Origin: CANLBN01 sp034111645
GTDB lineage: Bacteria; Pseudomonadota; Gammaproteobacteria; Pseudomonadales; Cellvibrionaceae
Direction of reading: 5' to 3'
Assembly: GCA_034111645.1 (NCBI GenBank)
Contig: JAWUWW010000003.1
Location: 32,788 to 96,787 of the forward strand
Length of the DNA: 64,000 nt
Shown: piece by piece, positions 1 through 6,993 of the stretch
Layout of the letters: the number at the start of each line of letters is the position of its first letter
Numbering within the stretch: position 1 is the stretch's first letter
The notes under the pieces: generated by a model
The model's database searches: none
Seen by the model: only the letters and a program-made list of their open reading frames with translations
Told to the model about the DNA's origin: nothing
Translations under genes and position numbers: made by a program

Positions 1-1
1 A

Positions 2-682
2 GGAGTACTTGGGATTGCCTGTTTTCAAGTTTTTTTATATCTAGCGCTACAAACAACGCAAGTTGTTAACGCCCTTCTATTACTGTCTCTTTGTCCTATC
101 TTAATTTTTATTGGCAACATGATATTTTATCGTGAGCTTCCGTCAGCTAAAGCGGCCATTGGCGTTTTGGTGTCTCTTCTAGGCGTCATTACTGTTGTTT
201 CTCATGGAGATTTTGAAATATTAAAGAACTTTGCTTTTGGTATTGGTGATTTTTGGATGTTTCTCGCAAGCTGTACATGGGCTGCCTATTCGATTGCTCT
301 CAGAAGTAAACCTAAGAATATATCTCAGCTCAACATGTTATTCTCATGCACTGTTGTAGGTGTGGCATTACTTTCTGTTACGGCTCTTTTTATAGACTCT
401 TCATCAGTTGTTTCGACTTGGGACACCTCCACTTACTTATCGTTAGCTTACCTAGCGATTGTGCCTTCTATTTTAGCCTTCATTTGTTGGAACCGAGGGG
501 TTGAACTTATAGGTGCGAGTCAAGCGGGTTCATTTCTGCATTTAATACCGTTATTTGGCGCTTTTTTATCCTATATCTTGTTAGGCGAGCAATTGGCATT
601 TTATCACTTGCTAGGCGGATTACTGATCTTTGCTGGAATTGCTCTAACCAGTAATATGAAATTCAGTAACAAAACTAAATAA
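2..682 (+). CDS. EamA/DMT-family transporter, 5' end off the window
   Basis: Inner-membrane permease of the drug/metabolite transporter superfamily; the substrate cannot be told from sequence. The frame is open from base 2, so the real start lies before the window and the first ATG (119) is internal. The visible part has about seven hydrophobic segments and the EamA pattern: a TTQVVNALLLLSLCP helix, then a charged FYRELPSAKAAIG turn, and the second repeat ending in LLGEQLAFYHLLGGLLIFAGI. It carries the end of the first EamA repeat and all of the second. The family is usually about 290-300 residues, so roughly a quarter to a third is missing. No operon partner is visible. Family assignment is firm, function unknown. 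Confidence 0.85.
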   Translation, partial: GVLGIACFQVFLYLALQTTQVVNALLLLSLCPILIFIGNMIFYRELPSAKAAIGVLVSLLGVITVVSHGDFEILKNFAFGIGDFWMFLASCTWAAYSIALRSKPKNISQLNMLFSCTVVGVALLSVTALFIDSSSVVSTWDTSTYLSLAYLAIVPSILAFICWNRGVELIGASQAGSFLHLIPLFGAFLSYILLGEQLAFYHLLGGLLIFAGIALTSNMKFSNKTK

Positions 683-778
683 TCGGCGTAAAAATAAAAT
701 AATAAAGACCATAGACAATGACATCACAGCAGTCTATAGCTATAATCTATCTATTTGTTTAATCGGGGATTACAATTA

Positions 779-991
779 ATGAATCTTGAATATTACATCA
801 TTAACGGTCGTGGCGAAGGCGGCTCTAAATTTCAACTTGCTAAACTACAAGACGAGTCAGGTAATAACTTTAAAGGCGAATATGATATGTCGCGTCATTT
901 CGCTTCCATTGATGAGTTGACTAATTATATTGCCGATGAAGTTGTTAAAAAGCCTGCTGGCGACCTATCTTTAAAACCAATGAACATATAA
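779..991 (+). CDS. Small conserved-looking hypothetical protein (70 aa)
   Basis: A 70-residue acidic, soluble protein with no signal peptide or membrane segment and no family I recognise. A TTG at 755 is in frame, but the ATG at 779 has a GGGGA element about nine bases upstream and is preferred. The composition looks coding (NGRGEGGSKFQLAKL, then an acidic ending), and a clean intrinsic terminator follows about 90 bases downstream, which suggests a real monocistronic gene. No function is proposed. Confidence 0.6.
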   Translation: MNLEYYIINGRGEGGSKFQLAKLQDESGNNFKGEYDMSRHFASIDELTNYIADEVVKKPAGDLSLKPMNI

Positions 992-1076
992 ATTCAATCA
1001 AGACTAATTTATTTACTCCTAAGCTATAACCTCTAAATAAACAGCCTTATATCTTATTGCTAAATTAAATTTGATT

Positions 1077-1108
1077 AAAAAAAAGGGTGCCATAAGCACC
1101 CTTTTTTG
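1077..1108. terminator. Bidirectional intrinsic terminator between the 70-aa gene and sdhD
   Basis: A nine-base-pair stem (1082-1090 with 1096-1104, AAAGGGTGC / GCACCCTTT) and a five-base loop, flanked by an A run on the left and a T run on the right, so it can terminate both converging transcripts: the small plus-strand gene and the long minus-strand TCA operon ending at sdhD. Confidence 0.85.
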
Positions 1109-1221
1109 TTGTCTGTAATTTACCTAAAATATTTTAGCTTTGACACCTATCGTATTACTTAAGAGCCACTTAGCTAATGATTACTGACTGTTTACCTGTA
1201 GCTATATAGACGATACTAGCT

Positions 1222-1551
1222 TTAAAATAGCAGTATTAAGCCGTAAATTAAGAAAACAACACTTACCGATATCGTTATAATTGTTATCAAATTTTTAGGT
1301 AAACCAAATTTTGACGCATAATCGCCATCAATTTGCCAAGCGGCTAACACTCCATTAATGCAACTGAAAATCAACACAACAGTCAAATATAAAGTAAACA
1401 CACCATTGCTGAGCATTGTATTAACAGACCCATAATTTAGTTCATCGGTCGACAAGAAAATGTATAGCAAAACAACACCAAAACTAATAATTAATGCATT
1501 AGATAGACGTTGAAAAAGCCATTGATTAATACCATTATTCATTAAGCCCAT
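1222..1551 (-). CDS. sdhD: Succinate dehydrogenase membrane anchor subunit SdhD (heme ligand replaced)
   Basis: Second membrane anchor of succinate dehydrogenase (complex II), holding SdhAB to the inner membrane and forming the ubiquinone site. The 109-residue form starts at 1551, where GGGAG lies seven bases upstream; it overlaps the end of sdhC by ten bases. Three hydrophobic helices are visible. It aligns without gaps to E. coli SdhD (from memory) between the ELxY and DY motifs. Asp77-Tyr78 match the quinone-site Asp82-Tyr83, but the heme b ligand His71 is Asn66, and the protein has no histidine at all. It is the last gene of the operon, after sucD and sdhC, rather than ahead of sdhA as usual. 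Identity is well supported by its pairing with sdhC. Confidence 0.85.
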   Translation of the reverse strand: MGLMNNGINQWLFQRLSNALIISFGVVLLYIFLSTDELNYGSVNTMLSNGVFTLYLTVVLIFSCINGVLAAWQIDGDYASKFGLPKNLITIITISVSVVFLIYGLILLF

Positions 1552-1922
1552 ATTAATACTCCCGCCAATATTGCTAACACAACACCTAAAATAATGGCAC
1601 CCCAAGAAAGTAAGCTGCCACTTTCAAAATTTTCACAAAGTCCAAAGTCTTGAATAATATGTTTTGCAGAAGCTAGGCAATAATAAGCTAAAGCCGTTAA
1701 AAAACCCCAAGATACAAACTGCAGTAAAAAATTGCTTTGCATAATTTGCGACGTAGATGTGAAGTGCTGCTCTGATCCATTTGCATAACCTAATAACACA
1801 AGTAAAAAACCTAATCCCACCCATGTGATTACCGCCGTTATGCGGTGCAGAATCGATGCTATTGCTGTAATTGGAAATTTCACAGTACTTAAATCCAAAT
1901 TAACAGGCCGTTTATCGTTCAT
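1542..1922 (-). CDS. sdhC: Succinate dehydrogenase cytochrome b556 subunit SdhC (heme ligand replaced)
   Basis: First membrane anchor of succinate dehydrogenase; with SdhD it binds ubiquinone and usually heme b. The 126-residue protein starts with KRPVNLDLSTVKFPITAIAS and has three helices; a GGAGGA ribosome site lies seven bases before the ATG. Quinone-site residues Ser23 and Arg27 (SILHR motif; E. coli Ser27/Arg31) are kept. In the second helix the E. coli motif LAYH is LAYY, so the heme ligand His84 becomes Tyr81; a nearby His88 is kept (E. coli His91, not the accepted ligand). The gene follows sucD after 65 bases and overlaps sdhD, so it is placed at the operon's 3' end. The family call is very strong. 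Confidence 0.93.
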   Translation of the reverse strand: MNDKRPVNLDLSTVKFPITAIASILHRITAVITWVGLGFLLVLLGYANGSEQHFTSTSQIMQSNFLLQFVSWGFLTALAYYCLASAKHIIQDFGLCENFESGSLLSWGAIILGVVLAILAGVLIWA

Positions 1923-1987
1923 TTTTTTCCTCCAACAAATCTAGGGATGCATAATATCTAAGCTAGTCAGATACTATGCATATTTTA

Positions 1988-2860
1988 CTACCAGCCAGTA
2001 ACTTCTTTTAGAGCACTACCAATATCGGCAAGACTACGAACGGTTTTAACACCAGCATCTTCTAATGCCGCAAATTTTTCATCTGCGGTGCCTTTACCAC
2101 CAGATATAATAGCGCCTGCATGACCCATACGTTTTCCTGCAGGAGCTGTTACGCCTGCAATGTAAGACACAACTGGCTTTGTCACATTTGCTTTAATGTA
2201 GGCTGCTGCTTCTTCTTCAGCAGTACCACCAATCTCACCAATCATTACAATAGCTTCGGTTGCTGGATCTGCCTGAAACAAAGCTAAAATATCAATAAAG
2301 TTTGATCCAGGAATAGGATCACCACCAATACCTACACAAGTCGACTGACCAAAACCATAATCAGTTGTTTGCTTTACGGCCTCATAGGTTAGTGTACCTG
2401 AACGAGAAACAACGCCAACTTTACCGGGCAAATGTATATGTCCTGGCATAATGCCAATTTTACATTCTCCTGGGGTAATAACACCTGGACAGTTTGGCCC
2501 AATCATACGTACGCCTTTTTTATCGACGTACTCTTTTACTACCAACATATCGAGTGTTGGAATACCTTCGGTTATTGTAATAATTAATTCAATACCGGCA
2601 TCAGCCGCTTCAATAATTGAATCTTTACAAAAAGCTGCCGGAACATAAATAACAGTCGCAGTTGCGCCGGTTGCAGCAACCGCTTCTTTGACTGTATTAA
2701 ATACTGGCAAGCCAAGATGAGTCGTACCACCTTTACCTGGTGTGACTCCACCAACCATTTGAGTACCGTATTCGATCGCTTGCTCAGAGTGAAAAGTACC
2801 ATTAGAACCGGTAAAGCCCTGACAAATTACTTTAGTATTTTTATCGATTAAAATAGACAT
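1988..2860 (-). CDS. sucD: Succinyl-CoA synthetase alpha subunit
   Basis: Catalyses succinyl-CoA + NDP + Pi to succinate + CoA + NTP together with SucC, giving the TCA cycle's substrate-level phosphorylation in the cytosol. The 290 residues are the normal length. The N-terminal Rossmann CoA-binding fold carries GFTGSNGTFHSEQAIEYG, and the phosphohistidine loop GKRMGHAGAIISGGKGTA is near residues 240-258. The stop codon of sucC and the ATG of sucD overlap at 2860, so translation is coupled and the two subunits should be made in equal amounts. sdhC lies 65 bases downstream on the same strand. Nothing in the protein is unusual. Confidence 0.97.
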   Translation of the reverse strand: MSILIDKNTKVICQGFTGSNGTFHSEQAIEYGTQMVGGVTPGKGGTTHLGLPVFNTVKEAVAATGATATVIYVPAAFCKDSIIEAADAGIELIITITEGIPTLDMLVVKEYVDKKGVRMIGPNCPGVITPGECKIGIMPGHIHLPGKVGVVSRSGTLTYEAVKQTTDYGFGQSTCVGIGGDPIPGSNFIDILALFQADPATEAIVMIGEIGGTAEEEAAAYIKANVTKPVVSYIAGVTAPAGKRMGHAGAIISGGKGTADEKFAALEDAGVKTVRSLADIGSALKEVTGW

Positions 2861-4026
2861 TATTTGCCCTCCGCAGCAGCAACAACTTTTTGTGCTGCGT
2901 CCGTTAATGATGAAGCACTCACTAGGTTCAATGAACTCGCATCTAATAATTTTTTACCTGCTTCCGCGTTAGTACCTTCTAGACGCACAACAACCGGCAC
3001 CTGAACACCAACCTCTGCTACAGCGCCAATAATACCCTCGGCAATCATATCGCAACGTACGATACCTCCAAAAATATTGACTAACACGGCTTTCACATTG
3101 GGGTCAGATAAAATTAATTTGAATGCTTCAATAACGCGCTCTTTAGTGGCACCACCACCAACATCTAAGAAGTTAGCTGGCTTACCGCCATGTATATTAA
3201 CTATATCCATGGTGCCCATTGCAAGGCCAGCGCCATTAACCATACAACCAACATTACCATCTAATGCAACATAATTAAGTTCAAACGATGCAGCATGTGC
3301 TTCACGTTCATCTTCCTGTGATGGATCATGCATTTCACGAATTTTTGGCTGACGATAAAGTGCATTACCATCGATATTAATTTTACCATCTAGGCAATGA
3401 AGATTGCCCTCGGCAGTAATCACAAGGGGGTTAATTTCTAATAAAGCAAAATCAAAATCCTCAAACATTTTAGCAAGACCTAAAAATATTTTAGTGAATT
3501 GTTTTACTTGTAATGGATTTAAACCCAACTTAAATGCCAGCTCACGACCTTGATAAGGTTGAGGGCCGACCAAGGGATCGATACTCACTTTTAAAATTTT
3601 CTCTGGTGTTTCTTCTGCTACTTTTTCAATTTCGACACCACCTTCAGTTGATGCCATAAAAACGATACTACGAGTTGCGCGATCGACGACTGCACCAAGA
3701 TATAACTCTTGATCGATATCAGTACATGTCTCAACAAGAATTCGGCTTACTGGCTGACCGTGCTCATCAGTTTGATAGGTTACTAGCTTTTTGCCTAACC
3801 ATTTTTCGGCAAATGCGCGAACTTCTTCTTTTGATTCAACAAGTTTGACACCACCTGCCTTACCACGACCACCTGCGTGAACCTGAGCTTTTACCACCCA
3901 TTTATCACCCCCTATAGTATCAGTTGCCGCTACTGCTTCTTCAACCGTAGCTGCTGCAACACCAAGTGAAACAGGCAGATTGTATTCAGCAAATAATTGT
4001 TTTGCTTGGTACTCATGCAAATTCAT
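2860..4026 (-). CDS. sucC: Succinyl-CoA synthetase beta subunit (ADP-forming type)
   Basis: Nucleotide-binding and succinate-binding partner of SucD. The 388-residue length fits the bacterial enzyme. The protein starts MNLHEYQAKQLFAEY, has an N-terminal ATP-grasp domain with the Gly-rich VHAGGRGKAGGVKL loop near residue 50, the ALLEINPLVIT motif near 210 and a C-terminal flavodoxin-like CoA-ligase domain with the VNIFGGIVRCDMIAEGI motif. It lies 99 bases after lpd and overlaps sucD by one base. Expected to be co-transcribed with the 2-oxoglutarate dehydrogenase genes upstream, so that the succinyl-CoA they make is used at once. Confidence 0.97.
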   Translation of the reverse strand: MNLHEYQAKQLFAEYNLPVSLGVAAATVEEAVAATDTIGGDKWVVKAQVHAGGRGKAGGVKLVESKEEVRAFAEKWLGKKLVTYQTDEHGQPVSRILVETCTDIDQELYLGAVVDRATRSIVFMASTEGGVEIEKVAEETPEKILKVSIDPLVGPQPYQGRELAFKLGLNPLQVKQFTKIFLGLAKMFEDFDFALLEINPLVITAEGNLHCLDGKINIDGNALYRQPKIREMHDPSQEDEREAHAASFELNYVALDGNVGCMVNGAGLAMGTMDIVNIHGGKPANFLDVGGGATKERVIEAFKLILSDPNVKAVLVNIFGGIVRCDMIAEGIIGAVAEVGVQVPVVVRLEGTNAEAGKKLLDASSLNLVSASSLTDAAQKVVAAAEGK

Positions 4027-4125
4027 AATATCTTCCGTTTTTAGTTTTCTTTTATTAAATGTTAATCAGAAAAATCATTAAATAATAAATTAATATTTTT
4101 AAAATCACTTTCTACTTATTGTTAA

Positions 4126-5580
4126 TTATTTTCTTTTTCGATTTGGCATATGGATAGCATGACCATTGACAGCTAATGCAGCTTCTTTAACTGCTTCAGA
4201 GAAAGTAGGATGACCAAACACTGTCATGCCAATATCTTCTGCAGTTGCACCAAACTCCATGGCAATAGCGATTTGCTGAACAAGATCTGAAGCACTTGGG
4301 CCAACAATATGACAACCTAGGATTCTATCTGTTTTTGCATGAGAAATTATTTTTACCATGCCGTCCTGGCTATCTGCTGCAACTGCGCGACCTACTGCTA
4401 AGAAAGGAAAGGTACCTACTTTATATTCTTCGCCTGCAGATTTTAATTGCTCTTCTGTTTGACCTACCGAGGCGACTTCTGGATAGGTGTATATAACGTT
4501 TGGCACAACGTCATAATTCATCATGGCTTTTTGACCGGCAATGCGCTCGGCAACAATAACGCCCTCTTCTGAGGCTTTGTGCGCAAGCATTGGTCCGCGA
4601 ACAATATCACCCACAGCCCAGACACCAGGAACATTAGTTGAACAGTTTTCGTCAACAAAGATAGAACCGCGCTCATCTAATTCAATGCCGCAATCTTCTG
4701 CCAATAAACCTTCGGTGTATGCACGTCGACCCACGCAAACAATTAATTTATCGAATGTTTGGGTTTGTTCTTTGCCGTCTTTATCTAAGTATGTAACTTC
4801 AACTTTTTTACCCTTAATTTTAGTCCTTGTCACACGACAGCTGAGTCGAATATCTAGACCTTGCTTTCTAAATATTTTTTCAGATTCTTTGGCTATTTGT
4901 TGATCCATAACAGACAAAAATGTATCCATCGCCTCAAGACAAACTACCTCAGAACCTAGGCGACACCAAACACTTCCGAGCTCTAAACCAATGACGCCGG
5001 CTCCAATCACTCCAAGAGTTTTGGGGACTTCGCTAAATTCTAATGCTCCAGTAGAATCGACAATAATTTTATTATCTTTTGGATCAACAGGTGCCACAGG
5101 AATATTAATGGGCACCGAACCCGAGGCAAGAATAACATTAGCGGCTTCATAAACAGTGACTTCACCGCTATTAGTGGTTACTTCAACTTTTTTCCCTGCT
5201 AATAATTTACCTTTACCTGTGATTGATGTGACCTTGTTGGCTTTAAACAAACCACCAATACCACCAGACATCTGTGCAACTACCTGATCTTTACGCTCAA
5301 GCATTTTTGGTACATCAATAGCTAATTTACCCGTACTAATACCATGTTTTTTAAAATCTTCGTGGGCATCGTGATATTTATGTGAGCTATCTAACAGTGC
5401 TTTTGAAGGGATACAGCCAATGTTCAAGCAAGTACCACCGTTAACGACTTTTTTACCGTCTTCACTGACCCATTTTTCAATACAGGCTGTTTTTAAACCT
5501 AATTGTGCTGCTCGGATGGCTGCTACATAACCACCGGGGCCAGAGCCGATGACGATTACATCGTATTTGTTATCAGACAT
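4126..5580 (-). CDS. lpd: Dihydrolipoamide dehydrogenase (E3)
   Basis: FAD-dependent E3 that reoxidises the dihydrolipoyl groups of 2-oxoacid dehydrogenase complexes and passes electrons to NAD+. The start is set at 5580 (484 aa), where a GGA element precedes the ATG; an in-frame codon at 5613 would add 11 residues that do not fit the family. Visible motifs: FAD-binding GSGPGGY at 12-18, redox-active disulfide Cys51/Cys56 in GTCLNIGCIPSK, NAD-binding GAGVIGLELGSVW, and the C-terminal active-site HPTFSE. It sits between sucB and sucC, as in Pseudomonas, so it is probably the E3 dedicated to the 2-oxoglutarate complex. Confidence 0.96.
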   Translation of the reverse strand: MSDNKYDVIVIGSGPGGYVAAIRAAQLGLKTACIEKWVSEDGKKVVNGGTCLNIGCIPSKALLDSSHKYHDAHEDFKKHGISTGKLAIDVPKMLERKDQVVAQMSGGIGGLFKANKVTSITGKGKLLAGKKVEVTTNSGEVTVYEAANVILASGSVPINIPVAPVDPKDNKIIVDSTGALEFSEVPKTLGVIGAGVIGLELGSVWCRLGSEVVCLEAMDTFLSVMDQQIAKESEKIFRKQGLDIRLSCRVTRTKIKGKKVEVTYLDKDGKEQTQTFDKLIVCVGRRAYTEGLLAEDCGIELDERGSIFVDENCSTNVPGVWAVGDIVRGPMLAHKASEEGVIVAERIAGQKAMMNYDVVPNVIYTYPEVASVGQTEEQLKSAGEEYKVGTFPFLAVGRAVAADSQDGMVKIISHAKTDRILGCHIVGPSASDLVQQIAIAMEFGATAEDIGMTVFGHPTFSEAVKEAALAVNGHAIHMPNRKRK

Positions 5581-5677
5581 AATAAATTTCCAAATTAATT
5601 TCAAATATATCAATCTATCTGAGAATAAATAGTCTCACTTAAATTGAGTTATAGTTTTCTACTCGCTATTTTAACGC

Positions 5678-6898
5678 TTATATGTCCAATAAAATGCGAG
5701 CGGGATCTTCTAATAAATCTTTAATGGCAACCAGAAATTGTACCGCTTCTTTACCATCAACTAAACGGTGGTCATAAGAAAGAGCTAAATACATGATTGG
5801 TTGAATCACAACCTGACCATTAACCGCCATGGGACGATCTTGAATTTTATGCATCCCCAAAATAGCAGTTTGTGGTGGGTTTAAAATTGGCGTTGACAAT
5901 AATGAGCCGAACACACCCCCATTAGTAATAGTGAAGGTACCACCCGTCATTTCGTCAATGCCAAGTTTACCATCGCGTGCGCGCATACCAAAATCTCTAA
6001 TACCTGACTCTACATCAGCAAGGCCCATATTTTCCGCATTGCGAAGTACAGGAACAACAAGACCTTTATCGGTCGATACGGCAACACTAATGTCTTGATA
6101 GCCGTGATAGACAACATCATCGCCATCAATAGAGGCATTAACGGCCGGATAGCGCTTTAGTGCTTCAACAGCTGCTTTAACAAAAAAGCCCATGAAACCT
6201 AGGCGTGTTCCATTATGTGCTTTTTCAAATTGATCTTTATATTTTTTTCGAAGCGTCATTACCGGCTCCATATTAACTTCGTTAAACGTTGTTAACATGG
6301 CAGTTGAAGATGTAGCTTGTAGCAATCGTTGAGCAATAAGCTTGCGTAAACGTGTCATCGGCACACGTTTCTCAACACGTCCACCTTGATTTGCTAGAGT
6401 AAGTGGTGCACTAGCTACTTTAGCTTGAGTTGGCGACGCGGCCGCTGCTGGCTTATTTGTTGAGGCTGTTTCGACATCTTCTTTAGTAATCAAGCCGCCT
6501 TTGCCAGTACCGCTAATAGTACTTAAATTTAAGCCTTTTTCAGCCGCTAACTTGCGCGCTGATGGGCTGGCAACTGAATCGACAGATGCTGCAGGTACAG
6601 AATCATTTGACGGTTCAGAAGATGATGCACTAGCTGGAGTCGGAGCTGAAGCCGCAGAAGCACCTTCAAGAATACTCGCAATTACCTCACCACTAAGTAC
6701 TATATCGCCTTCGGGTTTGATAATATCGCCCATTACACCATCTGCAGGTGCGACTACTTCAAGCACTACCTTATCTGTCTCGATTTCAACGATCAATTCA
6801 TCACGAGTAACGGCATCGCCTGCGGCTTTATGCCACGCTGCGATAGTCCCATCTTGGACTGATTCTGGAAATGTCGGTGCTTTGATTTCAATTGCCAT
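5678..6898 (-). CDS. sucB: Dihydrolipoyllysine-residue succinyltransferase (E2 of 2-oxoglutarate dehydrogenase)
   Basis: Core of the 2-oxoglutarate dehydrogenase complex: moves the succinyl group from E1 to CoA through its lipoyl arm. In 406 residues it has one lipoyl domain (Lys43 in IETDKVVLEV), an Ala/Ser/Pro-rich linker, a peripheral-subunit-binding domain (SPSARKLAAEKGLNLS), a second linker, and the catalytic acyltransferase domain ending with SYDHRLVDGKEAV, which holds the active-site His and Asp. It follows sucA by 95 bases and precedes lpd by 97. The order E1-E2-E3 in one operon is normal for this lineage. Confidence 0.97.
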   Translation of the reverse strand: MAIEIKAPTFPESVQDGTIAAWHKAAGDAVTRDELIVEIETDKVVLEVVAPADGVMGDIIKPEGDIVLSGEVIASILEGASAASAPTPASASSSEPSNDSVPAASVDSVASPSARKLAAEKGLNLSTISGTGKGGLITKEDVETASTNKPAAAASPTQAKVASAPLTLANQGGRVEKRVPMTRLRKLIAQRLLQATSSTAMLTTFNEVNMEPVMTLRKKYKDQFEKAHNGTRLGFMGFFVKAAVEALKRYPAVNASIDGDDVVYHGYQDISVAVSTDKGLVVPVLRNAENMGLADVESGIRDFGMRARDGKLGIDEMTGGTFTITNGGVFGSLLSTPILNPPQTAILGMHKIQDRPMAVNGQVVIQPIMYLALSYDHRLVDGKEAVQFLVAIKDLLEDPARILLDI

Positions 6899-6993
6899 TC
6901 TTTTATATCCTTTAAGTTCTTTTAATAACGTTCAAATGAATGCTCATACCTATTTGAGGGACAAAAAATCCACTCTAAACTAGCGAAATCATT

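Noticed and set aside
1222..1605. Longer sdhD start giving 127 residues
   Set aside because: The extra N-terminus lies inside sdhC, does not fit the family, and the internal ATG at 1551 has a good GGGAG ribosome site.
1542..1922. SdhC His88 as the heme ligand
   Set aside because: It aligns with E. coli His91, which is kept next to the true ligand His84; and SdhD offers no histidine as second ligand.
4541..4903. Plus-strand frame of 120 codons opposite lpd
   Set aside because: Shadow of a strongly conserved lpd region; no ribosome site and no protein-like composition. The same applies to the plus-strand frames at 6501-6983 (opposite sucB) and 8485-8844 (opposite sucA).
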